From Paenibacillus polymyxa (GTDB lineage: Bacteria; Bacillota; Bacilli; Paenibacillales; Paenibacillaceae), in the NCBI RefSeq assembly GCF_001719045.1, contig NZ_CP015423.1:2874001-2938000 (forward strand): DNA of 64,000 bases. Direction: 5' to 3'. Below the pieces are notes generated by a model. It did no database searches. It saw only the letters and a list, made by a program, of their open reading frames with translations, and was not told the DNA's origin. Both the position numbers and the translations under genes were made by a program. This document shows positions 45,942 to 56,022 of this stretch, in pieces. Within the stretch, counting starts at the first letter, position 1. The number at the start of each line of letters is the position of its first letter.

Positions 45942-46821
45942 CAGCGAGCTTTATGGAGAGTTTAGTGGATATCAGGAAGAACTGACGGCACAAATTCGCA
46001 GCTGGCTGCGAGAAGATACGGGCTCTGGCGATGTGACCACGCGCTGGACAATTGAGCAGGGCCACCAATCCAAGGCTGTCATTCATGCCAAGGAGAGCGG
46101 CGTGGTTGCGGGGTTACCCGTGGCTGCCCTTGTATTTCAGGTAGTGGACCCTTCCTTGTCGTTCACTCCGCTGGTAGTCGATGGACAGTGGATTGAAAAG
46201 GGGAGCGTTTTGGCAGAAGTAACGGGGAGTACCCATGCAATCCTGACCGGGGAGCGATTGGCGTTAAATCTGCTCCAACGGATGTCTGGTATTGCCACGC
46301 GGACTCGGGCTTTTATAGATCAATTGCATGGTCTGTCCACTCGCTTGGTGGATACACGTAAAACAACACCGGGACATCGACTGCTGGAGAAGTATGCTGT
46401 TCGTGTAGGCGGTGGCTCGAATCATCGTTTTGGCCTGTACGATGCTGTTATGATTAAGGATAATCATATTAAGGGCGCAGGTGGGATTGAACAAGCTGTG
46501 AGTCGAGCGCGCGCTAATATACCGCATACGATGACGATTGAAGTAGAGACGGAAAACATGAAACAAGTTCAGGAAGCCCTGGAAGCTGGGGCGGATATCA
46601 TTATGCTGGATAACATGTCTGCCCCAGATATGAAGGAAGCCGTTCGGTTCATTCGGGAACGGGCACCACATGTCAAAACAGAAGCCTCGGGCAATGTATC
46701 GCTGGATACAGTGCGTGAGATGGCTGAGAGTGGCGTAGATGTGATTTCTGTAGGCAGGCTGACATACTCTTTTCATAACCTGGATATCAGCCTTGACCTT
46801 AACGCAAAGAAAGATAGGTGA
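45931..46821 (+). CDS. nadC: Nicotinate-nucleotide pyrophosphorylase (carboxylating)
   Basis: This 296-residue quinolinate phosphoribosyltransferase has REDTGSGDVTT, DTRKTTPGHRLLEKYAV and RVGGGSNHRFGLYDAVMIKDNH (broken here into its two adjoining motifs). It overlaps nadB by 11 bases, with GGAGG inside nadB. It converts quinolinate to nicotinate mononucleotide and is followed directly by coaX. Confidence 0.94.
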   Translation: MTSNSELYGEFSGYQEELTAQIRSWLREDTGSGDVTTRWTIEQGHQSKAVIHAKESGVVAGLPVAALVFQVVDPSLSFTPLVVDGQWIEKGSVLAEVTGSTHAILTGERLALNLLQRMSGIATRTRAFIDQLHGLSTRLVDTRKTTPGHRLLEKYAVRVGGGSNHRFGLYDAVMIKDNHIKGAGGIEQAVSRARANIPHTMTIEVETENMKQVQEALEAGADIIMLDNMSAPDMKEAVRFIRERAPHVKTEASGNVSLDTVREMAESGVDVISVGRLTYSFHNLDISLDLNAKKDR

Positions 46822-46827
46822 CACCCA

Positions 46828-47595
46828 TTGATTCTTGTAGTGGATGTAGGCAATACCAATATTGTTCTGGGGATATACGAAGGGCGGGAGCTGTTGCACC
46901 ATTACCGGATCAGTACCTCCAGACAGGCAACCGCAGATGAATACGGCGTACTCATACATAATCTTTTTAGTATGGGTGGCGTATTAAAGGATGACATCCA
47001 GGGAGTGATTATTTCCTCTGTCGTTCCGCCATTGGTCCGTGTATTAGAAGAAATGTGCGATAAATACATAGGCAAAACGCCGTTAATCGTCGGGCCGGGA
47101 ATCAAGACTGGTCTTAACCTGCGTTATGAGAATCCTCGTGAAGTAGGTGCGGATCGGATCGTGAACGCTGTTGCGGCTGTCGAACGGTTCGGCGGGCCGC
47201 TGGTTGTGGTGGACTTTGGAACAGCGACGACGTTTGATTGTATTGACGATAAGGGAAACTACTTGGGCGGTGTCATTGTGCCGGGGATCGGGATTTCGAC
47301 GGAGGCACTGTATCAACGGGCTTCCAAGCTGCCCCGCATTGAGTTGGAGAAACCCAAAAAGGTTATTGGTCGTAATACGGTTCATGCCATGCAAGCTGGG
47401 ATTATCTTCGGTTATGCTGGGCAAGTGGATGGCATTGTGAGGCGCATTAAGGAAGAAATGCAGGTGGAACCTACGGTTATTGCTACCGGAGGTCTTGCAG
47501 AGCTAATCGCATCAGAGACAGAGAGCATTCAGAAAGTGTTGCCGATGTTGACGCTCGAAGGATTACGCATCATTTACCAACGTAACGCTGAATAA
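46828..47595 (+). CDS. coaX: Type III pantothenate kinase
   Basis: This 255-residue ASKHA-fold kinase performs the first step of CoA synthesis. It has [25 protein letters not shown] and [11 protein letters not shown]. It starts at TTG 46828, 7 bases after AGGTGA, and lies just behind nadC. It is followed by a strong terminator. Confidence 0.94.
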   Translation: MILVVDVGNTNIVLGIYEGRELLHHYRISTSRQATADEYGVLIHNLFSMGGVLKDDIQGVIISSVVPPLVRVLEEMCDKYIGKTPLIVGPGIKTGLNLRYENPREVGADRIVNAVAAVERFGGPLVVVDFGTATTFDCIDDKGNYLGGVIVPGIGISTEALYQRASKLPRIELEKPKKVIGRNTVHAMQAGIIFGYAGQVDGIVRRIKEEMQVEPTVIATGGLAELIASETESIQKVLPMLTLEGLRIIYQRNAE

Positions 47596-47613
47596 AAAAA
47601 GTGGATATAAGCT

Positions 47614-47664
47614 GCCGCTGAGTCCAACCGATGATCTTATCGGTTTGGATTAGCGGCGTTTTTC
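47614..47664 (+). terminator. Strong intrinsic terminator after coaX
   Basis: GCCGCT (47614-47619) pairs with AGCGGC (47652-47657), with a long inner stem over CCAACCGAT/ATCGGTTTGG, followed by TTTTT. Confidence 0.9.
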
Positions 47665-47814
47665 GTCTATACTGAAATATGTTACGTTTTTGAACAATTC
47701 GCGTGATCTGTCGATGCAGGTTGTTTATATAATAGGAAATTATGCTTCAATGATGAGCCATACTAACGAAAATAAGCAGCATAGCTGTCCTGGAGAATAG
47801 GGGAGGATATCAAT

Positions 47815-48699
47815 ATGGAAAATAAGCAGGATCGACTTATTCGTGGCACAGCCATGGATGGAAGGGTTAGAGCTTTTGCTGTTCGGACAACTCAATTGGT
47901 AGAGGAATTGCGGAGAAGGCATGATACTCATCCTACGGCAACCGCTGCTTTGGGGCGAACCCTCACAGCAGGTGCTATTATGGGCTCTATGCTAAAAGGC
48001 AAAGAGCGATTGACCATTCAAGTTAAAGGTGATGGACCGATTGGGCAAATCGTCGTTGATGCCAATGCTGTAGGGGAAGTGCGAGGTTATGTTACTAAAC
48101 CGCATGTGCATTTGCCGAGCAATAGTATGGGCAAACTGGATGTAGCGGGTGCCGTAGGTACAGAGGGGTTCATTCATATCATCAAGGATTTGGGGTTAAA
48201 AGAACCGTATCGCGGCAGTACTCCGATTATTTCCGGTGAACTGGGTGAGGACTTTACCTATTATTTTGCCAAATCGGAACAGACCCCGTCAGCAGTGGGC
48301 TTGGGTGTGCTGGTAGATACGGATAACTCGGTTATTGTGGCCGGTGGATTTATTATTCAGTTGCTTCCAGGCTTAAATGATGATGAGATTACTGCGATCG
48401 AAAATGCAGTCAGCTCCATTCCACCCGTTACTGCTTTGCTGGATCAAGGGTTGGAACTTGATGAAATGCTGCGCTGGATGCTGCCGGACGTTCGGATTCT
48501 CGATGAATTGGATATTCATTTTCAATGTGAGTGTTCACGTGAGCGCGTGGAAAAAACATTGATCAGTTTGGGAGAAAGCGAATTAGAGCAGTTAATTGAG
48601 GAAGAAGGACAGGCTGAGGTCGTATGCCACTTTTGTAATGAGGCTTATCAGTTTAATAAAGATGAATTGCAAAATCTGTTAGATCAAGCCAAAGCCTAA
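47815..48699 (+). CDS. hslO: Redox-regulated chaperone Hsp33
   Basis: This 294-residue Hsp33 has the four zinc cysteines near the C-terminus as CEC and CHFC. Oxidation releases zinc and activates the holdase chaperone. GGGGAGG precedes the ATG. A TATAAT-like box at 47728-47733 is upstream, but no good -35 pairs with it. Confidence 0.94.
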   Translation: MENKQDRLIRGTAMDGRVRAFAVRTTQLVEELRRRHDTHPTATAALGRTLTAGAIMGSMLKGKERLTIQVKGDGPIGQIVVDANAVGEVRGYVTKPHVHLPSNSMGKLDVAGAVGTEGFIHIIKDLGLKEPYRGSTPIISGELGEDFTYYFAKSEQTPSAVGLGVLVDTDNSVIVAGGFIIQLLPGLNDDEITAIENAVSSIPPVTALLDQGLELDEMLRWMLPDVRILDELDIHFQCECSRERVEKTLISLGESELEQLIEEEGQAEVVCHFCNEAYQFNKDELQNLLDQAKA

Positions 48700-48719
48700 C
48701 CGGATGGGCGGTGCAAGCG

Positions 48720-49652
48720 ATGACTACACGGGAAAAAGGATTATGGACAGCTGTCATTATTCTGACCGTTAGCGTCGCCGCCTTGGGTGGTCTTATCATG
48801 CTTCGGGGGCTGTCAAAGCCGGGTGATGTAAGCAAGGATGACGGCGATCATACTGTGGCGGAGATGGGTCGGGAAGGCATATCGGAGGAACAGTGGGTAG
48901 CGGAACTGAAAAAGCGATATGGAACCAATACGCTGTTGCAAATGTTGAATCGTAAAGCCGTGCAGGCTGAAACCAAGCGTCTCGGTATCAAGATCACCCA
49001 AGAGGATCTACAGCAGGTGCTGGAGCAGGATAGTAAAGGGTATGACTCAGATCATGCCTATTTTGATGAAATGCAGCGACAGTTTGGCTTAGGTCCGGTT
49101 GATTTGCGGAATGAAGCGGAATACCGGATTGGTTTGGAGAAAATAGCCACGCAGGGTATTCAGGTTCAGGAAGCTGAGATTGACGAGTATTGGGAGCAGC
49201 ATCCTGAGGAATTTGCCGTCGGTAAGCAGATCCAATTGGCAGCTCTTTATGTAGATAATGCGGAGGAAGCAGAAGCGTTGCTAGATCGGGTTAAGCAGGG
49301 GGAGAGCTTCGATGTGCTGATTCAAGAGCATGCAGGTAAGCCTTTCGACAAAGATAGCAGTGGACAGCTGGGATGGGTGGATGAATATGATCCATTGCAA
49401 CCGGAGGCGATCATGAAGGCGGCGAGAGAGCTAAGCTCTGGGGATGTTGCAGGTCCGATCTCTGTTAACGATGGCTATGCTGTCATTTATGTACAGGATG
49501 TCCGGTTGAAGAATTCTCCGGATAAGCAGCAGATCCGACAGCAAATTCGCCGATCTCTTGCGCTTGCACAAGCCGCTCCTTTGGAAGAGGTCGAGAAGGG
49601 TCTGCGTGATAAATATGGAGCGCGTATTTTATCTGGAAAGAATGCATCCTAA
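48720..49652 (+). CDS. Membrane-anchored parvulin-type peptidyl-prolyl isomerase (YacD position)
   Basis: This 310-residue protein has an N-terminal signal anchor (about residues 8-28) without a lipobox, a helical SurA-like domain, and a parvulin domain (about residues 170-265, with IQLAALYVDN and GQLGWVDEYDPLQPEAI). It should assist folding outside the membrane. It occupies the yacD position between hslO and cysK. The ATG at 48720 is about 9 bases after GGGCGG; a GTG at 48711 is possible. Confidence 0.85.
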   Translation: MTTREKGLWTAVIILTVSVAALGGLIMLRGLSKPGDVSKDDGDHTVAEMGREGISEEQWVAELKKRYGTNTLLQMLNRKAVQAETKRLGIKITQEDLQQVLEQDSKGYDSDHAYFDEMQRQFGLGPVDLRNEAEYRIGLEKIATQGIQVQEAEIDEYWEQHPEEFAVGKQIQLAALYVDNAEEAEALLDRVKQGESFDVLIQEHAGKPFDKDSSGQLGWVDEYDPLQPEAIMKAARELSSGDVAGPISVNDGYAVIYVQDVRLKNSPDKQQIRQQIRRSLALAQAAPLEEVEKGLRDKYGARILSGKNAS

Positions 49653-49743
49653 GCTTCTCTGTAACGTAGTGAAAGAATATTGGTTTGAAGGAAGCCCGAT
49701 GCTGATAACGCGGGTTGACAGCATCGCGGCTTATTCACTCGTA

Positions 49744-49772
49744 TTGACATTGGAATTGAAGATTGTTATGAT
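49744..49772 (+). promoter_or_regulatory. Sigma-A promoter of cysK
   Basis: TTGACA at 49744-49749, a 17-base spacer, then TATGAT at 49767-49772. The leader to cysK is about 125 bases and contains the direct repeat ATCATCTACA at 49842-49851 and 49876-49885. Confidence 0.75.
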
Positions 49773-49902
49773 TAGCGTATAAAACCAACTATTTTTATCG
49801 GAAATTAATGAACGGCACTAAATTAAAGTAATTGACTAAGAATCATCTACAATATGATTTCGCAATTTTTAATATATCATCTACAGTCAGGGAGGAATTA
49901 TC

Positions 49903-50841
49903 ATGGCTAAAGTTGTTAATAACATTACCGAACTTATCGGAGAAACACCCCTCGTTCGCCTCAACCGGATCGTACCGGAAGATAGCGCCGAAATCTATTT
50001 GAAACTGGAATATCAGAACCCAGGCTCCAGTGTAAAAGATCGTATTGCGATTAGCATGGTAGAAGAAGCTGAACGTGAAGGTCTGCTTAAGCCAGGCGGT
50101 ACCATTATTGAAGCAACAAGCGGTAATACAGGAATCGGCTTGGCTATGGTAGCTGCTGCGAAGGGCTATAAGGCAGTCATCGTTATGCCAGAAACGATGA
50201 GCATAGAGCGTCGTAATTTGTTGCGTGCTTATGGAGCCGAGCTTGTGTTAACACCAGGATCAGAAGGCATGAATGGGTCCGTTAAGAAAATGGAAGAATT
50301 GCTGAGTGAAAATCCGGATTATTTTGCTGCTGAGCAGTTCAAGAACAAAGCTAATATCAAAATTCACCGTGAAACGACCGGTCCTGAGATTGTGGAAGCC
50401 ATTCGTTCCATTGGCGGAACTCTGGATGCTTTTATAGCGGGAATAGGCACTGGCGGAACCATTTCTGGTGCCGGAGAAGTGCTTAAGAAAGAATTCCCTG
50501 ATATTAAAGTTGTGGCTGTAGAGCCTGCCTCTTCCCCGCTGTTAGCAGGCGGTAAGCCAGGACCCCACAAGATCCAAGGGCTGGGTGCCAACTTTATTCC
50601 TGAAATTTTAAACCGTGATATCTATGATGAAATTATTCATGTAGAAAACGATGAAGCTTTCGAGGTAGCACGTAGAGTGGCCAAGGAAGAGGGCATTTTG
50701 TCCGGTATTTCATCTGGCGCGGCTGTTCATGCGGCTTTGAAGCTTGCTAAGCAATTGGGCAAGGGTAAACGGATCGTTGTCATTGTTCCAAGTAATGGAG
50801 AACGTTACCTGAGTACGCCACTATACAATTTCGAGCTGTAA
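49903..50841 (+). CDS. cysK: Cysteine synthase A
   Basis: This 312-residue O-acetylserine sulfhydrylase is a PLP enzyme with Schiff-base Lys45 in SSVKDR, the substrate loop ATSGNTGIG and the PLP-phosphate loop [10 protein letters not shown]. It makes cysteine from O-acetylserine and sulfide, and in B. subtilis also takes part in CymR regulation. GGGAGG precedes the ATG. Confidence 0.96.
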   Translation: MAKVVNNITELIGETPLVRLNRIVPEDSAEIYLKLEYQNPGSSVKDRIAISMVEEAEREGLLKPGGTIIEATSGNTGIGLAMVAAAKGYKAVIVMPETMSIERRNLLRAYGAELVLTPGSEGMNGSVKKMEELLSENPDYFAAEQFKNKANIKIHRETTGPEIVEAIRSIGGTLDAFIAGIGTGGTISGAGEVLKKEFPDIKVVAVEPASSPLLAGGKPGPHKIQGLGANFIPEILNRDIYDEIIHVENDEAFEVARRVAKEEGILSGISSGAAVHAALKLAKQLGKGKRIVVIVPSNGERYLSTPLYNFEL

Positions 50842-50875
50842 TTATGTCGTAATTGTGTATACTATACGTAAGGAT

Positions 50876-50917
50876 TCCCTCATTTCCCTGTTGCAGGGGG
50901 GTGGGGGTTTCTTTTTA
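50876..50917 (+). terminator. Intrinsic terminator after cysK
   Basis: CCCTG pairs with CAGGG around a short loop, with further C/G-run pairing, then TTTCTTTTT. Confidence 0.75.
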
Positions 50918-50967
50918 AGGAGAGAATGTAGACTTATTGAAAAGTAGGGAAGGGGAAGCACACACGG

Positions 50968-52590
50968 ATGAAATCGACAGCTAGAGTGACGGAGGCGCAG
51001 TGGCAGGTTTGGCAGGAGGAAGGCTGGAGTATACTTCCCTATATCGCTGAGTACCCATTACCTGTGGGAGGGCTACCGTCATCGTGGCGGAAGGCTTGGG
51101 AGGATTCGTCGCCATATGCTTTTTTGCTGGAGAGCGCTAAAGGTGGGAGGTACACCTATCTGGCCTTAAATCCGGTTGCTATATTGGAAGGCAAGGGAGA
51201 ACATGCCGTTTGGACTGATTTGCAAAGTGGGAAACATGGAGATATACATGGTCAACCTTTGAAAGTCATGAACAACTGGATCGCTCCTTACCGTGCACCG
51301 CGTGTACCTGGCATGCCTTTTTTCTCTGGGGGATTTGCGGGTTACCTTGGCTACGATGTAGCTCGCTCGTTGGAGCGTTTGCCATCTCAAGCTGCAGACG
51401 ATACGGGCATACCTGATTATGTATGGATGAGGGTGAATGAGCTATGGATTTATGATCACGAAAAATCCTGCATATATTGTGCTGTTCATATGCCTGCTCC
51501 TGCGCATTCCGATAAAGTCAGCCGTGATACCGATTTGACCAATCCCGTTATACGGGATGGGCCAAATCCCATACTTTGCGAGCATTATGCGGAAGCTGCC
51601 CAACGTGCAGAACGTATGCTGATTCAGTGGAATAACATCATAAATGCAGGAGAGATTGATCCTGCGTACCCTCGTCGTTGTGCTAGGCTTGCCGAAGAGG
51701 GGTTAGAGGCTGCTCATCAAGAATCTGATGGTTGGACAGCGGCATTCAACCAACAAGATTTTGAACATGCCGTAAGACGTGTGCAGGAATACATTGCCCA
51801 AGGGGATGTATTCCAGGTTAACTTGTCGATTCGTCAGCAACGTGCGCTTACAGCCCTCCCTGAAAATATATATGAATGGCTTCGTCTGCTGAATCCTTCC
51901 CCTTATATGGGTATGCTGCGTATGCCAGATTTACGGATCGTCAGTGGCTCGCCAGAATTGTTGGTGAAGCTGGAGGATGGACGTGTGAGCGCCCGACCTA
52001 TTGCAGGTACGAGAAGAAGGGGGCTAACACCGGATGAAGATGCCGCTATGGCAGCAGAGCTTCTATCAAGCGAAAAAGAACGCGCCGAGCATATTATGCT
52101 CGTCGATCTGGAGCGTAACGATATCGGACGGATTGCTGAATACGGATCGGTGCATGTGCCTGAACTGCTGACTGTCGAATACTATTCGCACGTTATGCAT
52201 CTGGTATCTCAGGTTGAGGGGAAATTAGCCCAGGGTCGTACAGCTATAGATGTAATTGCTGCTACCTTTCCAGGCGGAACCATTACCGGGGCACCCAAGG
52301 TGCGCACCATGGAAATCATTGAAGAATTAGAGCCCGTTCGTCGGGGTCCTTATACAGGGTCTCTTGGATGGATTGACTATAACGGCAATATGGAATTAAA
52401 TATTATAATAAGAACACTAGCTGTTAAAGGCAGCACTGCCTATTTACAGACAGGTGCGGGGATCGTCATTGATTCAGACCCGTACAGGGAATATCGGGAA
52501 TGTCGGAACAAGGCCAGAGCGGTCATGAAGGCGGTACAATGTGGTGAAGAAGAAGCTGCTTTGAGCAGAAGCGGTATCACAGGAGGGTGA
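50968..52590 (+). CDS. pabB: Aminodeoxychorismate synthase component I (PabB), TrpE-like
   Basis: This 540-residue chorismate-utilising enzyme has [28 protein letters not shown] near residue 344, [15 protein letters not shown] and [20 protein letters not shown]. It would aminate chorismate using ammonia from PabA. The motif has Ala where E. coli PabB has its nucleophilic lysine (PIKGT), and the N-terminus has an LLES segment like the tryptophan site of TrpE. The folate operon context favours PabB, but dual or anthranilate activity cannot be excluded. It abuts pabA. Confidence 0.85.
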   Translation: MKSTARVTEAQWQVWQEEGWSILPYIAEYPLPVGGLPSSWRKAWEDSSPYAFLLESAKGGRYTYLALNPVAILEGKGEHAVWTDLQSGKHGDIHGQPLKVMNNWIAPYRAPRVPGMPFFSGGFAGYLGYDVARSLERLPSQAADDTGIPDYVWMRVNELWIYDHEKSCIYCAVHMPAPAHSDKVSRDTDLTNPVIRDGPNPILCEHYAEAAQRAERMLIQWNNIINAGEIDPAYPRRCARLAEEGLEAAHQESDGWTAAFNQQDFEHAVRRVQEYIAQGDVFQVNLSIRQQRALTALPENIYEWLRLLNPSPYMGMLRMPDLRIVSGSPELLVKLEDGRVSARPIAGTRRRGLTPDEDAAMAAELLSSEKERAEHIMLVDLERNDIGRIAEYGSVHVPELLTVEYYSHVMHLVSQVEGKLAQGRTAIDVIAATFPGGTITGAPKVRTMEIIEELEPVRRGPYTGSLGWIDYNGNMELNIIIRTLAVKGSTAYLQTGAGIVIDSDPYREYRECRNKARAVMKAVQCGEEEAALSRSGITGG

Positions 52591-52595
52591 GTCGT

Positions 52596-53171
52596 ATGAT
52601 TTTGGTGATTGATAATTATGATTCGTTTACGTACAATCTTGTTCAATATTTGGGTGAACTTGGCGAAGAAGTAACCGTAAAACGGAACGATGAGATTGAT
52701 GTGAAAGGCATAGAAGAGCTGGCACCAGAGCATATTTTGATCTCGCCGGGTCCATGCACTCCGAATGAGGCGGGGATATCACTGGATGTGATCAGCCATT
52801 TTAAAGGTCGCATTCCGATTTTTGGCGTTTGCCTCGGCCACCAGGCCATCGGACAGGCTTTTGGCGGTAAGGTTATCCGGGCTGAACGACTCATGCACGG
52901 TAAAACATCACCGATTCTTCATCACAATACATCGGTATTTGAAGGCTTGCCTTCTCCGTTCACAGCAACCCGGTATCACTCATTGCTGGTGGAGCGCGAG
53001 AGTCTGCCTGAGTGTCTAGAGATTACCGCAGAAACCGCAGAAGGTGAAATTATGGGTTTGCGGCATAAAGAATTTGCCGTAGAAGGAGTTCAGTTCCATC
53101 CAGAATCCATTATTACGGATTACGGGCATCAACTATTACGTAATTTCCTAAAACGCAAGGTAGGCGTCTGA
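52596..53171 (+). CDS. pabA: Aminodeoxychorismate/anthranilate synthase glutamine amidotransferase
   Basis: This 191-residue class I amidotransferase supplies ammonia to PabB and possibly also to TrpE, as in B. subtilis. It has [19 protein letters not shown], the nucleophile cysteine in [10 protein letters not shown] and the catalytic FHPES. The ATG at 52596 follows AGGAGGG by 8 bases; the GTG at 52587 overlaps that ribosome site. Confidence 0.94.
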   Translation: MILVIDNYDSFTYNLVQYLGELGEEVTVKRNDEIDVKGIEELAPEHILISPGPCTPNEAGISLDVISHFKGRIPIFGVCLGHQAIGQAFGGKVIRAERLMHGKTSPILHHNTSVFEGLPSPFTATRYHSLLVERESLPECLEITAETAEGEIMGLRHKEFAVEGVQFHPESIITDYGHQLLRNFLKRKVGV

Positions 53172-53174
53172 TTT

Positions 53175-54071
53175 ATGAAATATATCGGAGTCAACGGCGT
53201 CCTCACGGAAGCCGCAAAAGCCGTGATTCACGTAAGTGATCACGGCTTTTTATACGGAATGGGCTTGTTTGAAACATTCCGCACCTACAAGGGTGTCCCA
53301 TTCTTGCTGGATCGGCATCTGCATCGACTACAGAAAGGTTGCCGAATGCTCGGCATTCCTTTTCAACCGGATGAGGAGCAGCTTACGAGACACATCCAAC
53401 ATCTGATGGTGGCGAATGGACTGGATGAAGCCTATATCCGCTACACCGTATCAGCAGGCGAAGAGGTGCTAGGATTGCCGACGGGGGACTATACGCGCCC
53501 CAACCATATTTTGTTTGCGAAACCGTTGCCCTCTACCAATACACAAACCGGGCAATCCATTTCCCCATCGACGCTTCAGTTGTTGCGAACCCCCAGAAAC
53601 ACTCCAGAGGGTGAGGTTCGTTTAAAGTCGCTCCATTATATGAATAATATTCTTGCGAAGCGGGAACTTCAGCAGTATGCCGAGGCTGTCCGTTATAAGG
53701 CTGAAGGAATGATGCTTACGGCGGATGGTTTTCTGGCGGAGGGAATGGTCAGCAATCTGTTTTTTGTGCGGAATAATACGCTGTATACCCCTGACTTGTC
53801 TACAGGAATTCTGCCAGGCATTACGCGTGAATTCATTTTGGAGCTGGCGCATCTGCGAGACATTCCTTGTGAGCAAGGTTTGTACCGCTGGGACGAGCTG
53901 AAACAGGCTGATGAAATTTTTATGACCAACTCTATACAAGAAATACGGCCCGTGGATTTATTGTTGGAGCCGGGAGGAGCAACGAACCATGTATCGGTTC
54001 CCTTGACGCAGCCCAGGTCCATAACAGCTTTGCTGTTGCACGATTATAGACAGAAAGCAGGGATCAAGTGA
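53175..54071 (+). CDS. pabC: 4-amino-4-deoxychorismate lyase
   Basis: This 298-residue fold-type IV PLP enzyme releases pyruvate from aminodeoxychorismate to give p-aminobenzoate. HVSDHGFLYGMGLFETFRT and the PLP lysine in RLKSLHYMNN are present. It begins three bases after pabA and overlaps folP by four bases (GTGA). Confidence 0.92.
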   Translation: MKYIGVNGVLTEAAKAVIHVSDHGFLYGMGLFETFRTYKGVPFLLDRHLHRLQKGCRMLGIPFQPDEEQLTRHIQHLMVANGLDEAYIRYTVSAGEEVLGLPTGDYTRPNHILFAKPLPSTNTQTGQSISPSTLQLLRTPRNTPEGEVRLKSLHYMNNILAKRELQQYAEAVRYKAEGMMLTADGFLAEGMVSNLFFVRNNTLYTPDLSTGILPGITREFILELAHLRDIPCEQGLYRWDELKQADEIFMTNSIQEIRPVDLLLEPGGATNHVSVPLTQPRSITALLLHDYRQKAGIK

Positions 54072-54934
54072 ACATACCGACCCTTTATCAACGTAGTTAC
54101 CGAATGGGGGATGCCGAGCTTACGCTCGGACACTCCACACAGATCATGGGTATACTGAATGTGACCCCAGATTCATTTTCCGATGGAGGATTACATTATA
54201 GTCCCGAGATTGCTGTTTTACATGCATTGAAGCTGGTGGAAGATGGAGCCGATATCATTGACATTGGTGGGGAGTCTACCCGCCCGGGTCATGACCCAGT
54301 AGGTGTGGAAGAGGAGCTGGCTCGGGTCATTCCGGTCATCCAGGCCATTCATCGTATCGCACCGCACATTCCGTTATCCGTAGATACTTACAAAGCCGAA
54401 GTAGCCAGGCAGGCGCTTGAAGCTGGTGCACATATCATTAATGATGTGTGGGGGTTTAAGGCAGACCCTGATATGGCCCGTGTAGCTGCGGAATTCGATT
54501 GTCCGGTCATTTTGATGCATAATCGTCATGATCGTAATTATAGTGATTTGGTTTCTGATATGCTGTCTGATTTGAAAGAGAGTATCCGATTAGCGCTGGA
54601 TGCGGGGGTACGTGAGGAACAGATCATTTTAGACCCAGGCATCGGTTTTGCGAAGGATTATGATGAAAATATCCATGCTATGACTTCTCTCGATACATTG
54701 AGTCAGCTAGGCTTCCCACTGTTATTGGCTACGTCACGCAAAAGATTTATTCGTACAGCACTCGATTTGCCTGTGAATGATGTAGTGGAGGGCACGGCGG
54801 CTACTGTTGCTTTTGGCATTGCTCAAGGGTGCCAGATTGTGCGTGTACATGATGTGGCACAAATTAAGCGCACCGTACGTATGTGTGATGCGATGGTGTA
54901 CGGGTCTAAAAATGCACTGAGTTATGACGGGTAA
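54068..54934 (+). CDS. folP: Dihydropteroate synthase
   Basis: This 288-residue TIM-barrel enzyme joins p-aminobenzoate to the pterin and is the sulfonamide target. It has MGILNVTPDSFSDGG, DIGGESTRPGHDPV and LLATSRKRFI. The GTG start at 54068 overlaps pabC in GTGA, so translation is coupled. A 16-base inverted repeat follows before folB. Confidence 0.95.
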   Translation: MNIPTLYQRSYRMGDAELTLGHSTQIMGILNVTPDSFSDGGLHYSPEIAVLHALKLVEDGADIIDIGGESTRPGHDPVGVEEELARVIPVIQAIHRIAPHIPLSVDTYKAEVARQALEAGAHIINDVWGFKADPDMARVAAEFDCPVILMHNRHDRNYSDLVSDMLSDLKESIRLALDAGVREEQIILDPGIGFAKDYDENIHAMTSLDTLSQLGFPLLLATSRKRFIRTALDLPVNDVVEGTAATVAFGIAQGCQIVRVHDVAQIKRTVRMCDAMVYGSKNALSYDG

Positions 54935-54971
54935 AGCCCGCTCCACGAATGATTTGATCCTACGATCGCTG

Positions 54972-55027
54972 TTGCAACGGGATTCTTTGAATTGGTAAAA
55001 CATGTAACTGTAAGAATCCCGTTGCAA
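54972..55027. repeat. Long perfect inverted repeat between folP and folB
   Basis: TTGCAACGGGATTCTT (54972-54987) is repeated exactly as its reverse complement at 55012-55027, with a 24-base loop. No T run follows, so it is not a standard terminator. It lies inside the folate operon. Confidence 0.85.
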
Positions 55028-55101
55028 AGGCGAGCGCTTCACTACCACCAGTAAAGTCACTTGATTAGAAAAATCTAATAAAAAACAGGGGGTCTATCAC
55101 G

Positions 55102-55464
55102 ATGGATAAAATGGTTTTGCATCGTATGGAGTATTACGGATATCATGGCGTTTTTCCAGAGGAGCGCAAGCTGGGGCAGCGTTTCTATATTGATTTGGAA
55201 CTGGAGCTTGATCTGCGTGAAGCGGGTGAGCAGGATGCTTTGGACAAAACGGTTAATTACGCTGAGGTACATTACACCGTTAAAGATATTGTAGAAAAGG
55301 AATCTTACCAATTGATTGAAGCTTTGGGCGAACGTATTGCATCTTCCCTACTGGACACTTATACTAGTGTCAATGCACTGACTGTCAAAGTCACGAAGCC
55401 GCATCCGCCGTTTGATATTCATTTTCAAGGCGTGACGGTTGAGCTTTATCGCGCAAGAAAGTAG
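55102..55464 (+). CDS. folB: Dihydroneopterin aldolase
   Basis: This 120-residue enzyme has YGYHGVFPEERKLGQRF, with the catalytic glutamate, and the conserved lysine in VKVTKPHPPF. It cleaves dihydroneopterin in folate synthesis. AGGGGG lies 9 bases before the ATG. folK follows 9 bases later. Confidence 0.94.
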   Translation: MDKMVLHRMEYYGYHGVFPEERKLGQRFYIDLELELDLREAGEQDALDKTVNYAEVHYTVKDIVEKESYQLIEALGERIASSLLDTYTSVNALTVKVTKPHPPFDIHFQGVTVELYRARK

Positions 55465-55473
55465 GAACGATAC

Positions 55474-56022
55474 ATGAATGCACATTCGACCTCTGAGGGA
55501 TCAGAGGCTTATATTGCTTTAGGGGCTAATTTGGGGGAGCGCGAGCATACCCTGTATGAAGCCATTACGGCGCTGGACGAACATCCGGGTATACGGGTGC
55601 TGCGGTGCTCCAGCCTGTACGAAACAGAGCCTGTTGGGTATCTGGATCAACCTTCTTTTTTGAACATGACGGTAGCCGTATCTACAACACTTGCTCCAGA
55701 GGAGCTTCTGGTATATATGCTGGAGGTGGAGAGTCGTCTGGGGAGAGTAAGACATATTCCTAATGGTCCACGAACCATTGATCTGGACTTGTTATGGATG
55801 GGAGCGGCGCAACTGGCTACACCGGATTTGGAGCTTCCTCACCCTCGTATGTTGGAGCGTGCTTTTGTGCTGGTTCCTTTGGCTGACATCGTTCCGAACC
55901 AAGATCCATCCGGTCTGTACAGTATCGTGCATACTGCATTGAATTCTGTGGATGGAAAGGACGGCATACAGCTTTGGAAAACATGCAGCTGGCGCAACGA
56001 CTCCGCGCCTTTCGGAAGCTAA
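55474..56022 (+). CDS. folK: 2-amino-4-hydroxy-6-hydroxymethyldihydropteridine pyrophosphokinase
   Basis: This 182-residue enzyme has YIALGANLGERE, SSLYETEPVGYLDQPSFLN and GPRTIDLDLL followed by LPHPRMLERAFVL, all in family order. It pyrophosphorylates the pterin for FolP. Its 3' end overlaps the following XRE gene by 49 bases. Confidence 0.94.
   Translation: MNAHSTSEGSEAYIALGANLGEREHTLYEAITALDEHPGIRVLRCSSLYETEPVGYLDQPSFLNMTVAVSTTLAPEELLVYMLEVESRLGRVRHIPNGPRTIDLDLLWMGAAQLATPDLELPHPRMLERAFVLVPLADIVPNQDPSGLYSIVHTALNSVDGKDGIQLWKTCSWRNDSAPFGS

Noticed and set aside
46264..46959. 231-codon frame antisense to nadC/coaX
   Set aside because: A shadow of two conserved genes with no ribosome site.
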